Assembly (NCBI GenBank): GCA_946493765.1 | Contig: CAMMAZ010000003.1 | Span: 1-64,000, forward strand | Length of the DNA stretch: 64,000 nt | Reading direction: 5' to 3' | From: an uncultured Clostridia bacterium | GTDB taxonomy: Bacteria; Bacillota; Clostridia; Oscillospirales; Acutalibacteraceae | Part shown: in pieces, positions 36,369 to 43,946 of the stretch | How the letters are laid out: each line of letters starts with the position of its first letter | Numbering within the stretch: the first letter of the stretch is position 1 | The notes under the pieces: generated by a model | Databases searched by the model: none | What the model was told of the DNA's origin: nothing | Seen by the model: the letters and a program-made list of their open reading frames with translations, nothing else | Translations under genes and position numbers: made by a program

Positions 36369-36602
36369 CTAACAGCCGATCAATATGTTCTTGCAGTCTT
36401 CGCGGCGGATGGCAATGACTGCGCCGCGGATCATAAAGGCTGTCGGGTCCCCGCCGGGACTGCGTCCGACACATTCCACTTCCGTGTCTTCAATCAAACC
36501 GATATCTAAAAGCCGACGGCGGATGCTGCCGGTTGATAAAAGGGCAGTCACCCGCGCTTTTTGGCCGGGATTTATATCGCACAAGCTTTGTGATGTATTC
36601 AT
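36369..36602 (-). CDS. feoA: FeoA, SH3-like partner of FeoB
   Basis: 77-residue cytoplasmic protein with the SH3-like FeoA fold, needed for full FeoB activity. Typical features are the opening LCDINPGQKARV, LLDIGLIEDTEVECVGRSPGGDP and the final REDCKNILI. Start at the ATG at 36602 with AAGGTGG upstream; the open frame continues to 36860 but only shadows the opposite gene. Confidence 0.92.
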   Translation of the reverse strand: MNTSQSLCDINPGQKARVTALLSTGSIRRRLLDIGLIEDTEVECVGRSPGGDPTAFMIRGAVIAIRREDCKNILIGC

Positions 36603-36703
36603 AAACGATTCCACCTTACAATAAATTAGGATAAGGAAACTTTGTTTCTCAATGCTATTATATTGCCAGGCTGTCCGTTTGGTTACTGTAACGAAAAAGC
36701 GAG
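36603..36703. promoter_or_regulatory. Divergent feoA / DtxR-family control region
   Basis: Holds two small inverted repeats, GAAAC-TTT-GTTTC (36636-36648) and GTTAC-T-GTAAC (36682-36692), either of which could be an operator. Neither is a close match to the IdeR/DtxR box. A TATTATATT stretch lies between. Regulation by iron is inferred from the gene pair. Confidence 0.45.
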
Positions 36704-37171
36704 GTGAAATGCCACTTGGAACATTCGGATGGATTTTACACACAAAAAGGCTATCAGCTGATTGCGACCGACGGACTGTCCGCATCGATGGAAGATTATC
36801 TGGAAATGATCTGCCGGCTGGCGGCGGATAGCGGGGTCGTGCGTGTTCACGAAATCGCACAGCATCTGCATGTTAAACCTTCCTCCGCTTCCAAAATGGT
36901 GAACAATTTAAAAAATGCCGGTTATCTGGATTTTCAAAAATACGGTTATATCGCCGTCACAGAGAAAGGACTTTATACCGGGCATTATCTTTTGCACCGG
37001 CATAAAGTCCTGCATGAATTTTTATGTCTTTTAAACAAAACGGCAGATGAACTCGAACAGGTTGAAAAAATCGAGCATTTTATCAATAAAAATACCCTTG
37101 CAAACATTGAAAAATTAACGCTGCAAATGAAAAAGCAAAACGAAAGCAATGATGCCACAAATGAACTTTAA
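36704..37171 (+). CDS. DtxR/MntR-family metal-dependent repressor
   Basis: 155 residues: winged helix-turn-helix (EDYLEMICRLAAD, then VHEIAQHLHVKPSSASKMV) and a helical metal-binding and dimer domain (GHYLLHRHKVLHEFL). Lacks the C-terminal SH3-like domain of DtxR. The frame opens with GTG at 36704; a TTG at 36716, nine bases after AGGTG, is equally likely. Divergent from feoAB and so probably its iron-sensing repressor; manganese is an alternative metal. Confidence 0.85.
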   Translation: MKCHLEHSDGFYTQKGYQLIATDGLSASMEDYLEMICRLAADSGVVRVHEIAQHLHVKPSSASKMVNNLKNAGYLDFQKYGYIAVTEKGLYTGHYLLHRHKVLHEFLCLLNKTADELEQVEKIEHFINKNTLANIEKLTLQMKKQNESNDATNEL

Positions 37172-37237
37172 CTTTTTTTGAGTAGCACGTATTGAGTTGT
37201 AAACGGAATAGGAAAGGCAAAATCTATCCCCTTTTTG

Positions 37238-37265
37238 TTGACATTTTTTATATTCATGGTATCAT
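37238..37265 (+). promoter_or_regulatory. Serine hydrolase promoter
   Basis: TTGACA (37238-37243), 16-base spacer, TATCAT (37260-37265). The predicted start near 37272 lies after the upstream ORF extension, which supports the ATG at 37288. Confidence 0.75.
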
Positions 37266-37287
37266 AAACAAAAAAGATAGGAACACA

Positions 37288-38409
37288 ATGACCATGGATT
37301 TTAAAGCATTATCCGACTATATTGACGGCGTTGAAAAACGGGGGATCCCTGCATTTGATTATGTCGTTTATCAAAATCACCAACAGGTTTTCCGAAAATC
37401 TTTCGGTTTTTCGGATGCCAAAAAAACAAAACCGGTATCGACAACCGATTTAAACTGGCTGTATTCCGCGACAAAGGTAGTCACCAGCACCGGCGCCATG
37501 CGTTTGATCGAACAAGGGAAAATGGGATTGGACGATCCGGTTGAAAAGTATCTGCCGGCGGCAAAAAACATAAAGGTGCACACCGAAAACGGATGCCGGC
37601 CGCCCAAAACGGTGATGACACTGCGGCATTTGTTTACCATGACTGCCGGATTGACCTATGATTTTAACTCTCCCCATTTAAAGGAAGCGCGGCAGGACAA
37701 AAATGCCGGCACGCAAAAAATTGTGGAGGCGATTTTGAAAGACGGTCTGCAGTTTGATCCCGGCGCGAATTTTAATTACAGCTTTTGTCACGACGTTTTG
37801 GCGGCGGTCGTTGAAAAGGTGGCGGACAAGCCGTTTCACAGTTATTTGCAGGATGCGCTTTTCACCCCGCTTGGCATGTCCGAGACCACTTTTCATCCAA
37901 CACCCGCACAGCAAAAACGCCTGACCCAGCAATACAACTACAATGCACAAACAAAACATTTTGACTGCATGGAACAAACCAACTGTTACCGTTTTACCGA
38001 TCATTACGACAGCGGCGGCGCCGGCCTTTGCGCACCGGTGGACGATTATATCAAATTGGTCGACGCGCTGAGCTGCGACGGCGTTTCCAAAGACGGCTAT
38101 CGGGTTTTAAAGCGCGAAAGCATCGATCAAATGCGGGAAAACCAATTAAAAGGCGTTTGCCTGCAATCCTTCTGGAAGCAGCCGGAATATGGCTATGGAC
38201 TTGGTGTGCGCACATTGATCGACAAATCCCACGGTGCAAAAAGCCCGATCGGTGAATTCGGATGGGACGGCGCCGCCAGCGCCTACACCCTGGTCGACGT
38301 TGAAAATCACATCAGCGTGTTTTTAGGCATTCACATCAAAAGTCTTGGTCCCGGCTATTTCACACAGGAAGAACTGCGGGATTATACTTATGAAGGATTC
38401 GGTTTTTAA
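37288..38409 (+). CDS. Beta-lactamase-like serine hydrolase
   Basis: 373 residues of the class C beta-lactamase/esterase fold. The active-site SxxK is S60-A-T-K63. The Tyr motif, usually YxN, reads YSF in FNYSFCHDVLAAVV. No signal peptide, so it is probably a cytoplasmic esterase or amidase rather than a true beta-lactamase. The ATG at 37288 is set by the promoter just upstream. Monocistronic. Confidence 0.85.
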   Translation: MTMDFKALSDYIDGVEKRGIPAFDYVVYQNHQQVFRKSFGFSDAKKTKPVSTTDLNWLYSATKVVTSTGAMRLIEQGKMGLDDPVEKYLPAAKNIKVHTENGCRPPKTVMTLRHLFTMTAGLTYDFNSPHLKEARQDKNAGTQKIVEAILKDGLQFDPGANFNYSFCHDVLAAVVEKVADKPFHSYLQDALFTPLGMSETTFHPTPAQQKRLTQQYNYNAQTKHFDCMEQTNCYRFTDHYDSGGAGLCAPVDDYIKLVDALSCDGVSKDGYRVLKRESIDQMRENQLKGVCLQSFWKQPEYGYGLGVRTLIDKSHGAKSPIGEFGWDGAASAYTLVDVENHISVFLGIHIKSLGPGYFTQEELRDYTYEGFGF

Positions 38410-38420
38410 AGGTAAAAGAA

Positions 38421-38462
38421 AAAACGCTTCAAACTGATAATACAGTTTGAAGCGTTTTTTTC
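38421..38462. terminator. Bidirectional terminator
   Basis: Perfect 16-bp stem (38421-38436 with 38443-38458, loop ATAATA), T-run after it and A-run before it, between convergent hydrolase genes. Confidence 0.93.
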
Positions 38463-39240
38463 ATAGTGGCAGCCATTCTAAAACACGCCGGATTTTATCG
38501 TCCCAATATTTCCACTGGTGATCGCCGTCCGATTCCTCATAGGTCACATCAAACTGCAAAGCACGCAGCTTATTCTTAGCGGAAATGTTCTGCGCATATA
38601 AAAAATCCTGCTTGCCGCACCAGATATAGATTTTCGGTTTCACGCCGCCGGTATCATGCAATTTTTGCGCGGCAGCCATCAGATCGTTTGGACTGCCGGC
38701 AAACCGTTCCATGTCGCCGAACACACTTTGATAAAACAATTTGCTGTTCGCAAATGCCGGATCCTCCACAGAAAGGGCGATATCCAACGCGCCGGAGAGC
38801 GACGCAACTGCACCGAATTGCTCGTTTTTCAAAAGACCGAATTTCAGCGCGCCATAGCCACCCATTGACAGGCCGGCGGCAAAATTATCTTCTCGTTTTG
38901 CCGACAGCTGCGGAAAAAATGTGCGGCAGATCCCCGGCAGTTCCTCGCTGACATAGTCCCAGTACCGCATACCGTTTGGCAGATTGGAATAAAAGCTCAA
39001 ATGCACAGCCGGCATCACAACGGCAATGCCATATTCCGTGGCATAGCGCTCAATGGACGTTCGGCGCTGCCAAATGGTGTGATCGTCGCTTTTGCCGTGC
39101 AAAAGATATAAAGTTTTGAGCTTTTGATCCGCATGACCTTCCATGCCGATCTGCCCGCTTGTGTTCTGCGGCAAAATCACATCCATGTTCATGCTAAGTC
39201 CCAGCACGTTTGAAAAAAAGTCTACATGAAATAACGCCAA
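38461..39240 (-). CDS. Alpha/beta-hydrolase esterase (EstA / tributyrin esterase type)
   Basis: 259 residues from the TTG at 39240, which gives the family's usual opening MALFHVDFFS; the frame is open to a GTG at 39249. Nucleophile Ser in GLSMGGYG, Asp in CGKQDFLY and His in GDHQWKYWD form the triad. Cytoplasmic. Probably a carboxylesterase acting on acetyl or feruloyl esters or small lipids. Stands alone on the minus strand. Confidence 0.88.
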   Translation of the reverse strand: MALFHVDFFSNVLGLSMNMDVILPQNTSGQIGMEGHADQKLKTLYLLHGKSDDHTIWQRRTSIERYATEYGIAVVMPAVHLSFYSNLPNGMRYWDYVSEELPGICRTFFPQLSAKREDNFAAGLSMGGYGALKFGLLKNEQFGAVASLSGALDIALSVEDPAFANSKLFYQSVFGDMERFAGSPNDLMAAAQKLHDTGGVKPKIYIWCGKQDFLYAQNISAKNKLRALQFDVTYEESDGDHQWKYWDDKIRRVLEWLPL

Positions 39241-39349
39241 GAAAAACACTTCCCCTTCATCTGCGGCAGCACAAACCGCCGCGCATTATTTTTTTCACTA
39301 TAGCACACCAAAGTGACAAAAGCAATGCGCTTTATGAAAGTTTTTTATT

Positions 39350-39916
39350 TTACAGCTGTAAAACACCATAAAACACAAGTCCCGCAACACCGCCGCAGCC
39401 CATGAGCAGCATGGGACTGATCTTCCATTTGCGCAGCGCAAAAAACGACGCCGCAAACAGCAAAACAGCGATCCAATCCGGACTTGTGATTTTGTGGAAA
39501 GTATCGGTACCAAAAAAGCTCAGCAATATTAAAGAAACGGCGGCGCTGCCGATCAGTCCCACCACCACCGGCCGCAATGTTTCCATAACGCCTTTGAGCA
39601 AAGTTTGTTTTTGATACCGCTTATAAACAAGCGCAAAAATAAACATGATCAAGCAAGACGGCAGGATGCAGCCGGCTGTTGCAATCATCGCGCCCAAAGG
39701 CCCTGCGATCCGGGTTCCGACAAAGGTGGAAGCATTAACAGCGATGGGCCCCGGCGTCATTTGTGACAGGGTGACCACATCCGCAAACTCCCGCAGCGTC
39801 AGCCAATGATGCGTGACAACAACCTGATTTTGAATCAGCGGTAAAGCGGCATAGCCGCCGCCAAAGCCGAACAGCCCGATCTGCAAAAAAGCGAGAAACA
39901 ATTCAAGATAAACCAT
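39350..39916 (-). CDS. Chromate transporter-like protein, half-size, second subunit
   Basis: 188 residues, one CHR domain with about six helices and the motif GLFGFGGGYAALPLIQ near 14-29. Bacillota often encode ChrA as two half-length proteins that pair in the membrane. Overlaps the other half-gene by 14 bases. Native substrate may not be chromate. The stop lies inside a 16-bp palindrome, 39348-39363, which may form a weak end hairpin. Confidence 0.88.
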   Translation of the reverse strand: MVYLELFLAFLQIGLFGFGGGYAALPLIQNQVVVTHHWLTLREFADVVTLSQMTPGPIAVNASTFVGTRIAGPLGAMIATAGCILPSCLIMFIFALVYKRYQKQTLLKGVMETLRPVVVGLIGSAAVSLILLSFFGTDTFHKITSPDWIAVLLFAASFFALRKWKISPMLLMGCGGVAGLVFYGVLQL

Positions 39917-40487
39917 TTTTCATCCCCCGCTTTTGTTTCAACACCGTTAAAAAAATTCCAATCCCCATACCGGCCAGCACCACATAAACCGCGTTCACCT
40001 TCCAAACTGCAACGGCAAGAAAGGCTGCCGCCATCAACACAACAGATAAAAATTTTCGCGTTTTGATATAAGGCGATGCTAAAGACACAACCACATCCGC
40101 AACGACCGCTGCAATGCAAGCCTGCATGCCTTTTAAAATACCTGCAATAACCGCGTTGGTGATAAAAAAAGAATAAACATAAGATAAAACTGATAAAAGC
40201 AGCAACGGCGGCAGAACCGTTCCGCAGACTGAGACCAGAAGCCCGCGAATACCGCCGAGCCGGTAACCGACCATCACAGATGCGTTCACTGCAACCGCGC
40301 CGGGGGCGGATTGCGATAAAGCCACATAATCGAGCATTTCTTCCTCTGCGATCCAATGCAGCCGATCAACAAACAAATCGCGCATGAACGGAACGATGAC
40401 ATATCCTCCGCCCAGCGTGCAGGCGCTCAAACGAAACATATACCAGAATAATTTGAAATAAAAATACTTTTCCTTTTGCATGTCCAC
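39903..40487 (-). CDS. Chromate transporter-like protein, half-size, first subunit
   Basis: 194 residues with a CHR domain: CTLGGGYVIVPFMRD near 20-34 and ALSQSAPGAVAVNASVMVGYR. Homologous to the half-gene downstream (both have GGGYxxxP and PGxxAVNAS), so they form a heteromeric pair. The frame starts with GTG at 40487; the ATG at 40481 is better spaced from AAGGTAGGA. Divergent from a LysR gene. Confidence 0.88.
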   Translation of the reverse strand: MDMQKEKYFYFKLFWYMFRLSACTLGGGYVIVPFMRDLFVDRLHWIAEEEMLDYVALSQSAPGAVAVNASVMVGYRLGGIRGLLVSVCGTVLPPLLLLSVLSYVYSFFITNAVIAGILKGMQACIAAVVADVVVSLASPYIKTRKFLSVVLMAAAFLAVAVWKVNAVYVVLAGMGIGIFLTVLKQKRGMKNGLS

Positions 40488-40608
40488 GATCCTACCTTTC
40501 CAACTGAACAGGAAACTCTCTTTTTAGTATACCGCTTGACATTTTATAAGTAAAATATTATATTATTATTAAAGTCATATTATTTTTATTATATGTGAGG
40601 GAATAAAA

Positions 40609-41493
40609 ATGACGCTTCGGCATTTGCGCATTTTTATACAGGTGGTCAAAAGCGGCAGCGTCACTGCGGCTGCCAAAGCGTTGTATTTAGCGCAGCCCGC
40701 GGTCAGCCAGGCAATCCGGGAACTGGAAGATCTGTTAGGCGTCCGGTTGTTCGATCGTATGTCTAAAAAGCTTTATATCACCGAAAGCGGAAAAAAGCTA
40801 TATGCGTATGCGGTATCGGTCATGGATTTACTCGAAGAGATGCAGCATACCGTCACGGACACGCAAAATGCAGGCGTGCTGCGTGTGGGGGCGAGCATCA
40901 CCATCGGCACCCACTATATGCCAACGCTTGTCAAACAGTTTGCGGCAGCACATCCAAATGCGGATGTCCGGGTTTTGGTGAGCAGTTCCGAAACGATTGA
41001 AAACAAGGTGCTGGACAACGAATTGGATTTTGCGTTGATCGAAGGGATCGCACATGCACCGCAGCTTGAAAAATGGGAATGGATGCAGGATAAATTGGTT
41101 GCCGTTTGCTGCCCATCTCATCCGTTGCTGTTGCAGCAGCCGGTATCGCTGGAACAATTGGCAAGTGCGCCTTTGCTGCTGCGGGAAAAAGGCAGCGGCA
41201 CACGGGAGCTGTTCGACGCGCTGCTGCGAACGCACAACTGCAAGGTAACGCCAAAATGGGAAAGCACCAGCACTCACGCGCTGATCAATGCCGTGCGCGA
41301 GGGGCTTGGTGTTTCCGTGCTGCCCTACCGGCTGATCGAACACGAACTGCAAAGCGGACAGATTTCCTGCTTGACCACCAACGGTTTTTCTTTAAAACGA
41401 AGCTACGTTTTGATTCGCCACAAAAACAAGCATCTATCCCCGTTGATGCAAGCATTCATCAAAATGCTGAAAGATAAAAAAGCGGCCGATTGA
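40609..41493 (+). CDS. LysR-family transcriptional regulator
   Basis: 294 residues: N-terminal helix-turn-helix (1-60, with GSVTAAAKALYLAQPAVSQAI) and a periplasmic-binding-like effector domain. It faces the chromate-type transporter genes across a 121-base AT-rich gap, so it probably controls them in response to a small anion. Resembles CysB/CbbR-type members; the effector cannot be read. Confidence 0.9.
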   Translation: MTLRHLRIFIQVVKSGSVTAAAKALYLAQPAVSQAIRELEDLLGVRLFDRMSKKLYITESGKKLYAYAVSVMDLLEEMQHTVTDTQNAGVLRVGASITIGTHYMPTLVKQFAAAHPNADVRVLVSSSETIENKVLDNELDFALIEGIAHAPQLEKWEWMQDKLVAVCCPSHPLLLQQPVSLEQLASAPLLLREKGSGTRELFDALLRTHNCKVTPKWESTSTHALINAVREGLGVSVLPYRLIEHELQSGQISCLTTNGFSLKRSYVLIRHKNKHLSPLMQAFIKMLKDKKAAD

Positions 41494-41508
41494 TCGGCCG
41501 CTTTTTTC
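41481..41508. terminator. lysR terminator
   Basis: 9-bp stem (41481-41489 with 41494-41502) plus extra A-T pairs and six T after it. The lysR stop codon lies in the loop. Confidence 0.9.
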
Positions 41509-41519
41509 GCTATGCTGCT

Positions 41520-41747
41520 TTATATGATTTGCGGATGATCCGTCTGACTGCTCCAGCCGATCAGCTCCAAATCATCATTACCAGTCTCCCGGCTGATATT
41601 ATAATAGATTTTGCCGTCGCTTCCGACAGCCGAACCGTCTTCCCTTACATGAATCACAACGCCGTTTTCCAGCGTCGCATCGTATAAATAGTGGACGACT
41701 TGGCACGAGGTTTCCTTATAAATCTTTTCAGGCAGATTTCTGTTCAC
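41520..41747 (-). CDS. Small hypothetical protein
   Basis: 75 residues, unknown function. GTG start with GAGGG seven bases upstream. Seems to be a small beta-rich domain (ATLENGVVIHVREDGSAV, GKIYYNIS) without Cys or membrane segment. A near-perfect promoter upstream supports it as a real gene despite its size. Confidence 0.7.
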   Translation of the reverse strand: MNRNLPEKIYKETSCQVVHYLYDATLENGVVIHVREDGSAVGSDGKIYYNISRETGNDDLELIGWSSQTDHPQII

Positions 41748-41782
41748 GATTTTTCCCTCACATCCTTGGATTCTATGATTTT

Positions 41783-41811
41783 ATTATAACTTACTTAGTG
41801 AATATAGTCAA
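41783..41811 (-). promoter_or_regulatory. Promoter of the 75-residue ORF
   Basis: Minus-strand TTGACT (41806-41811), 17-base spacer, TATAAT (41783-41788), about 35 bases before the GTG. Confidence 0.85.
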
Positions 41812-41892
41812 CATTATTTGACAAAAAACAAGTGTTAAATTTTCTATATTTTGCATATTATAGAATACGTTGAAACAGGGTTGTGATATAAG

Positions 41893-42369
41893 ATGATGCA
41901 AACGATCCATTTAAAAAAATTGCTGCTCCATTTAGCTTTACCCGTCTGTGTCGGATTCATCGCCGCTTATTTTTCGAGAAACGCAGCGGAAGTCTATGCG
42001 TCGCTGCAGCTGCCGCCCCTGTCCCCGCCGCCGGTGGTGTTTGCAGTCGTCTGGTCGGTTTTATATCCATTAATGGGTGTCGCCTCTTATCTTGCAAGTG
42101 AACAAATGCAACATAATGCGCGATACAAAAGGGTGCAATTACTTTATCTTGCAAGTCTTTTTTTAAACCTTATCTATCCGATTTTGTTTTTTACACTCCA
42201 GTGGTACGGCGCGGCGCTCGTGGATCTGATTTTACTGTGGATTTGCGTGTTTATCGTTACGGCGGTTTATTTTTATTATTACCGACCAGCGGGCTATATC
42301 ATGTTTCTTTATGTTCTTTGGCTTTGTTTTGCTGCCTATTTAAACGCCGGTGTCGTTTGCCTCAATTGA
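41893..42369 (+). CDS. tspO: TspO/MBR family membrane protein
   Basis: 158 residues, five membrane helices. The family motif LPPLSPPPVVFAVVWSVLYPLMG (part: PPLSPPPVVFAVVWSVLY, about 40-57) and the late WLCFAAYLN are clear. Bacterial TspO proteins bind porphyrins and are linked to oxygen or stress responses; the role in anaerobes is unclear. A second ATG directly follows the first. Confidence 0.9.
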   Translation: MMQTIHLKKLLLHLALPVCVGFIAAYFSRNAAEVYASLQLPPLSPPPVVFAVVWSVLYPLMGVASYLASEQMQHNARYKRVQLLYLASLFLNLIYPILFFTLQWYGAALVDLILLWICVFIVTAVYFYYYRPAGYIMFLYVLWLCFAAYLNAGVVCLN

Positions 42370-42509
42370 TTTTCTCGGATGGCGCCTACTGCATATCGGA
42401 GCCGAAAACAAGCCGGTCGCTTTTGATACCGTTTTTCCTTTCTTTGCATGCAGATGCCGACATGTGCACTATTATACCTGTTCTTTTTTAAAAATGCAAG
42501 CAAAATAAA

Positions 42510-42569
42510 GCAAACCTGTGCAAAAATAAAAAGGAGCGCACGCTCCTTTTTATTTTTGCACAGGTTTGC
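42510..42569. terminator. Perfect 60-base palindromic bidirectional terminator
   Basis: Two 29-base arms (42510-42538 and 42541-42569) are exactly complementary around a CA centre. The inner GGAGCG/CGCTCC hairpin is followed on either strand by TTTTTATTTTT, so it ends transcripts from both sides (tspO and the Cys-rich gene). The GCAAACCTGTGC outer part is extra to a normal terminator. Confidence 0.85.
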
Positions 42570-42578
42570 CTGTCGGTT

Positions 42579-43349
42579 CTACGCATCCTGTTCATCGCAG
42601 CAGCAATCCGGTTTGCACATATCTACCGGCGGGAAGAACTCATCGGTCGGGAAACTGATCTTTGAAAACAGATCGCACGGATTGGCCGTGGTGGTCGGAC
42701 ATTCTTTCTGCGGAACACAGAAATCATAAACAGGAATGAGCATCTGCACATTGCGGATCAGCTGCACAATGCTGAAAAGTCCCAGCGTTACATACAGCGC
42801 CCTGTCGCCATTTATATGAATATCGCCGTCGACATAAGCCGCGACGCTGCGCGGAAACGGCGCCGGATGCTCGCAGCAGCATTTTTCACAGATGCAGGAA
42901 TCCAAAACGACCGGATCGACGCATTCAACAACACATTTGGGCAGGTTGCTGTTTGCCGCATTGTTTTCCCCGGTGCTGGAAAATCTGCGAACCGAACCCT
43001 CGCTGCCGCAAAGAATCACTTTTTTACTATAAACCGCAATACCGGTAAACAGCATCGGACCCTGACAGGGCGCGGTTGTGACTTCACATTCCACGGTAAA
43101 ATAGAAGGTCAAGTCACAGGAAAAAAAGCCTCTGTTGAAGCTGACCGGTTCAACATTGATCTGCACGTCGCATACTTTCGCGCATTTGACTCTGGCGCTG
43201 ACAGCGTTTTGGATCGCTGCCTGCCCTTGCTGATTAAAATAGACCCGCAGACCCTCTAAACAATCTCTGTCCATACAGGAATCATACACTCTGCCCGCGT
43301 CGATGCAGACAGCGTCATTGATCTGTGACGGGACATGGTTTTCCGCCAT
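42579..43349 (-). CDS. Cys-rich conserved protein, possible spore-surface protein
   Basis: 256 residues from the ATG at 43349 (AAGGAG upstream); I do not know a named family with certainty. It holds about 25 Cys, including CICEKCCCEHP near 168-178 and a C-terminal CKPDCCCDEQDA. No signal peptide. The middle is beta-rich (FFSCDLTFYFTVECEV). Such Cys-dense proteins in clostridia are often part of the spore coat or exosporium, which is inference here. Confidence 0.65.
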   Translation of the reverse strand: MAENHVPSQINDAVCIDAGRVYDSCMDRDCLEGLRVYFNQQGQAAIQNAVSARVKCAKVCDVQINVEPVSFNRGFFSCDLTFYFTVECEVTTAPCQGPMLFTGIAVYSKKVILCGSEGSVRRFSSTGENNAANSNLPKCVVECVDPVVLDSCICEKCCCEHPAPFPRSVAAYVDGDIHINGDRALYVTLGLFSIVQLIRNVQMLIPVYDFCVPQKECPTTTANPCDLFSKISFPTDEFFPPVDMCKPDCCCDEQDA

Positions 43350-43582
43350 AATAACATTTCTCCTTATTGTGCTATGTATTTTTAATCGGAATGCAGCACA
43401 GTCATTCATTCCGATGAAGGCTGAAACTTCATTACCATCATATGCTTTTACCGGTATTTCGTTACCCGCACGCCTTTTGTGTTTTGAAAAGGAGCAAACG
43501 GGAGATTTTTAAGTGAAAACCTAAGAAAAAATGAGTATTTTTCAAAAAGTCACTGTTTTTTCAGGAACTTTTAAAAAAATAC
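43350..43582. other. Spacer between the Cys-rich gene and pot promoter
   Basis: Contains an 8-bp inverted repeat (43386-43393 with 43407-43414) in what would be the leader of the minus-strand Cys-rich gene. Nothing else supported; no clear sigma-E or sigma-K promoter found. Confidence 0.4.
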
Positions 43583-43611
43583 TTGACTTTTCATAAAAAT
43601 TGACGTATAGT
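43583..43611 (+). promoter_or_regulatory. potABCD promoter
   Basis: TTGACT (43583-43588), 17-base spacer, TATAGT (43606-43611). Start expected near 43618, leaving a leader of about 330 bases. Confidence 0.75.
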
Positions 43612-43617
43612 CATTAA

Positions 43618-43946
43618 TGGTTATGATCCGGTAATTTGCCGGAAACGCCAAAATATTCTAATTGCACGATTTTTGCATCTGTGCCAAAACCTCCGCCGCG
43701 TTTCATTTGCACGGCGGAATCAAAAACATTTTCAAAATTGAATCTGTTCACAAAATGCAGTTCGGAACGGAACCGTGACCGTTAAATTTTTTTACGGTCT
43801 GAGAAGTCAGTGACTAGCATCCGGTGCAAAACACACACGGATTGCAACAAACTCTTTGCGGAGGTTGCTGACTAGCGTTTTGTGGGTTCGCGCAGAGCTG
43901 GACACGGCTATACGCGGTCTTTTACCGCAAAGGGGGATGCAAAATT
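43618..43946 (+). promoter_or_regulatory. Long structured leader of potABCD, riboswitch/attenuator candidate
   Basis: Hairpins read by eye: 43628-43642; 43692-43698/43712-43718; then two that exclude each other, AACGG/CCGTT (43766-43770/43779-43783) followed by AAATTTTTTT, a terminator form, and GACCGT/ACGGTC (43777-43782/43794-43799). Downstream, TGACTAGC occurs twice (43811-43818, 43869-43876), each beside a hairpin (43819-43842; 43844-43868). A last stem 43914-43928 precedes AAAGGGGG. I recognise no known riboswitch class. Confidence 0.5.

Noticed and set aside
40828-41352. 174-codon minus-strand frame opposite lysR
   Set aside because: Shadow of a well-formed LysR regulator; no ribosome site.
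43303-43512. Plus-strand 69-codon frame near the Cys-rich gene
   Set aside because: Overlaps the real gene's start region in antisense, with no ribosome site or promoter.
43618-43946. Known guanidine, SAM, T-box or cobalamin riboswitch before potA
   Set aside because: None of their core motifs could be found by eye; left as an unknown leader.
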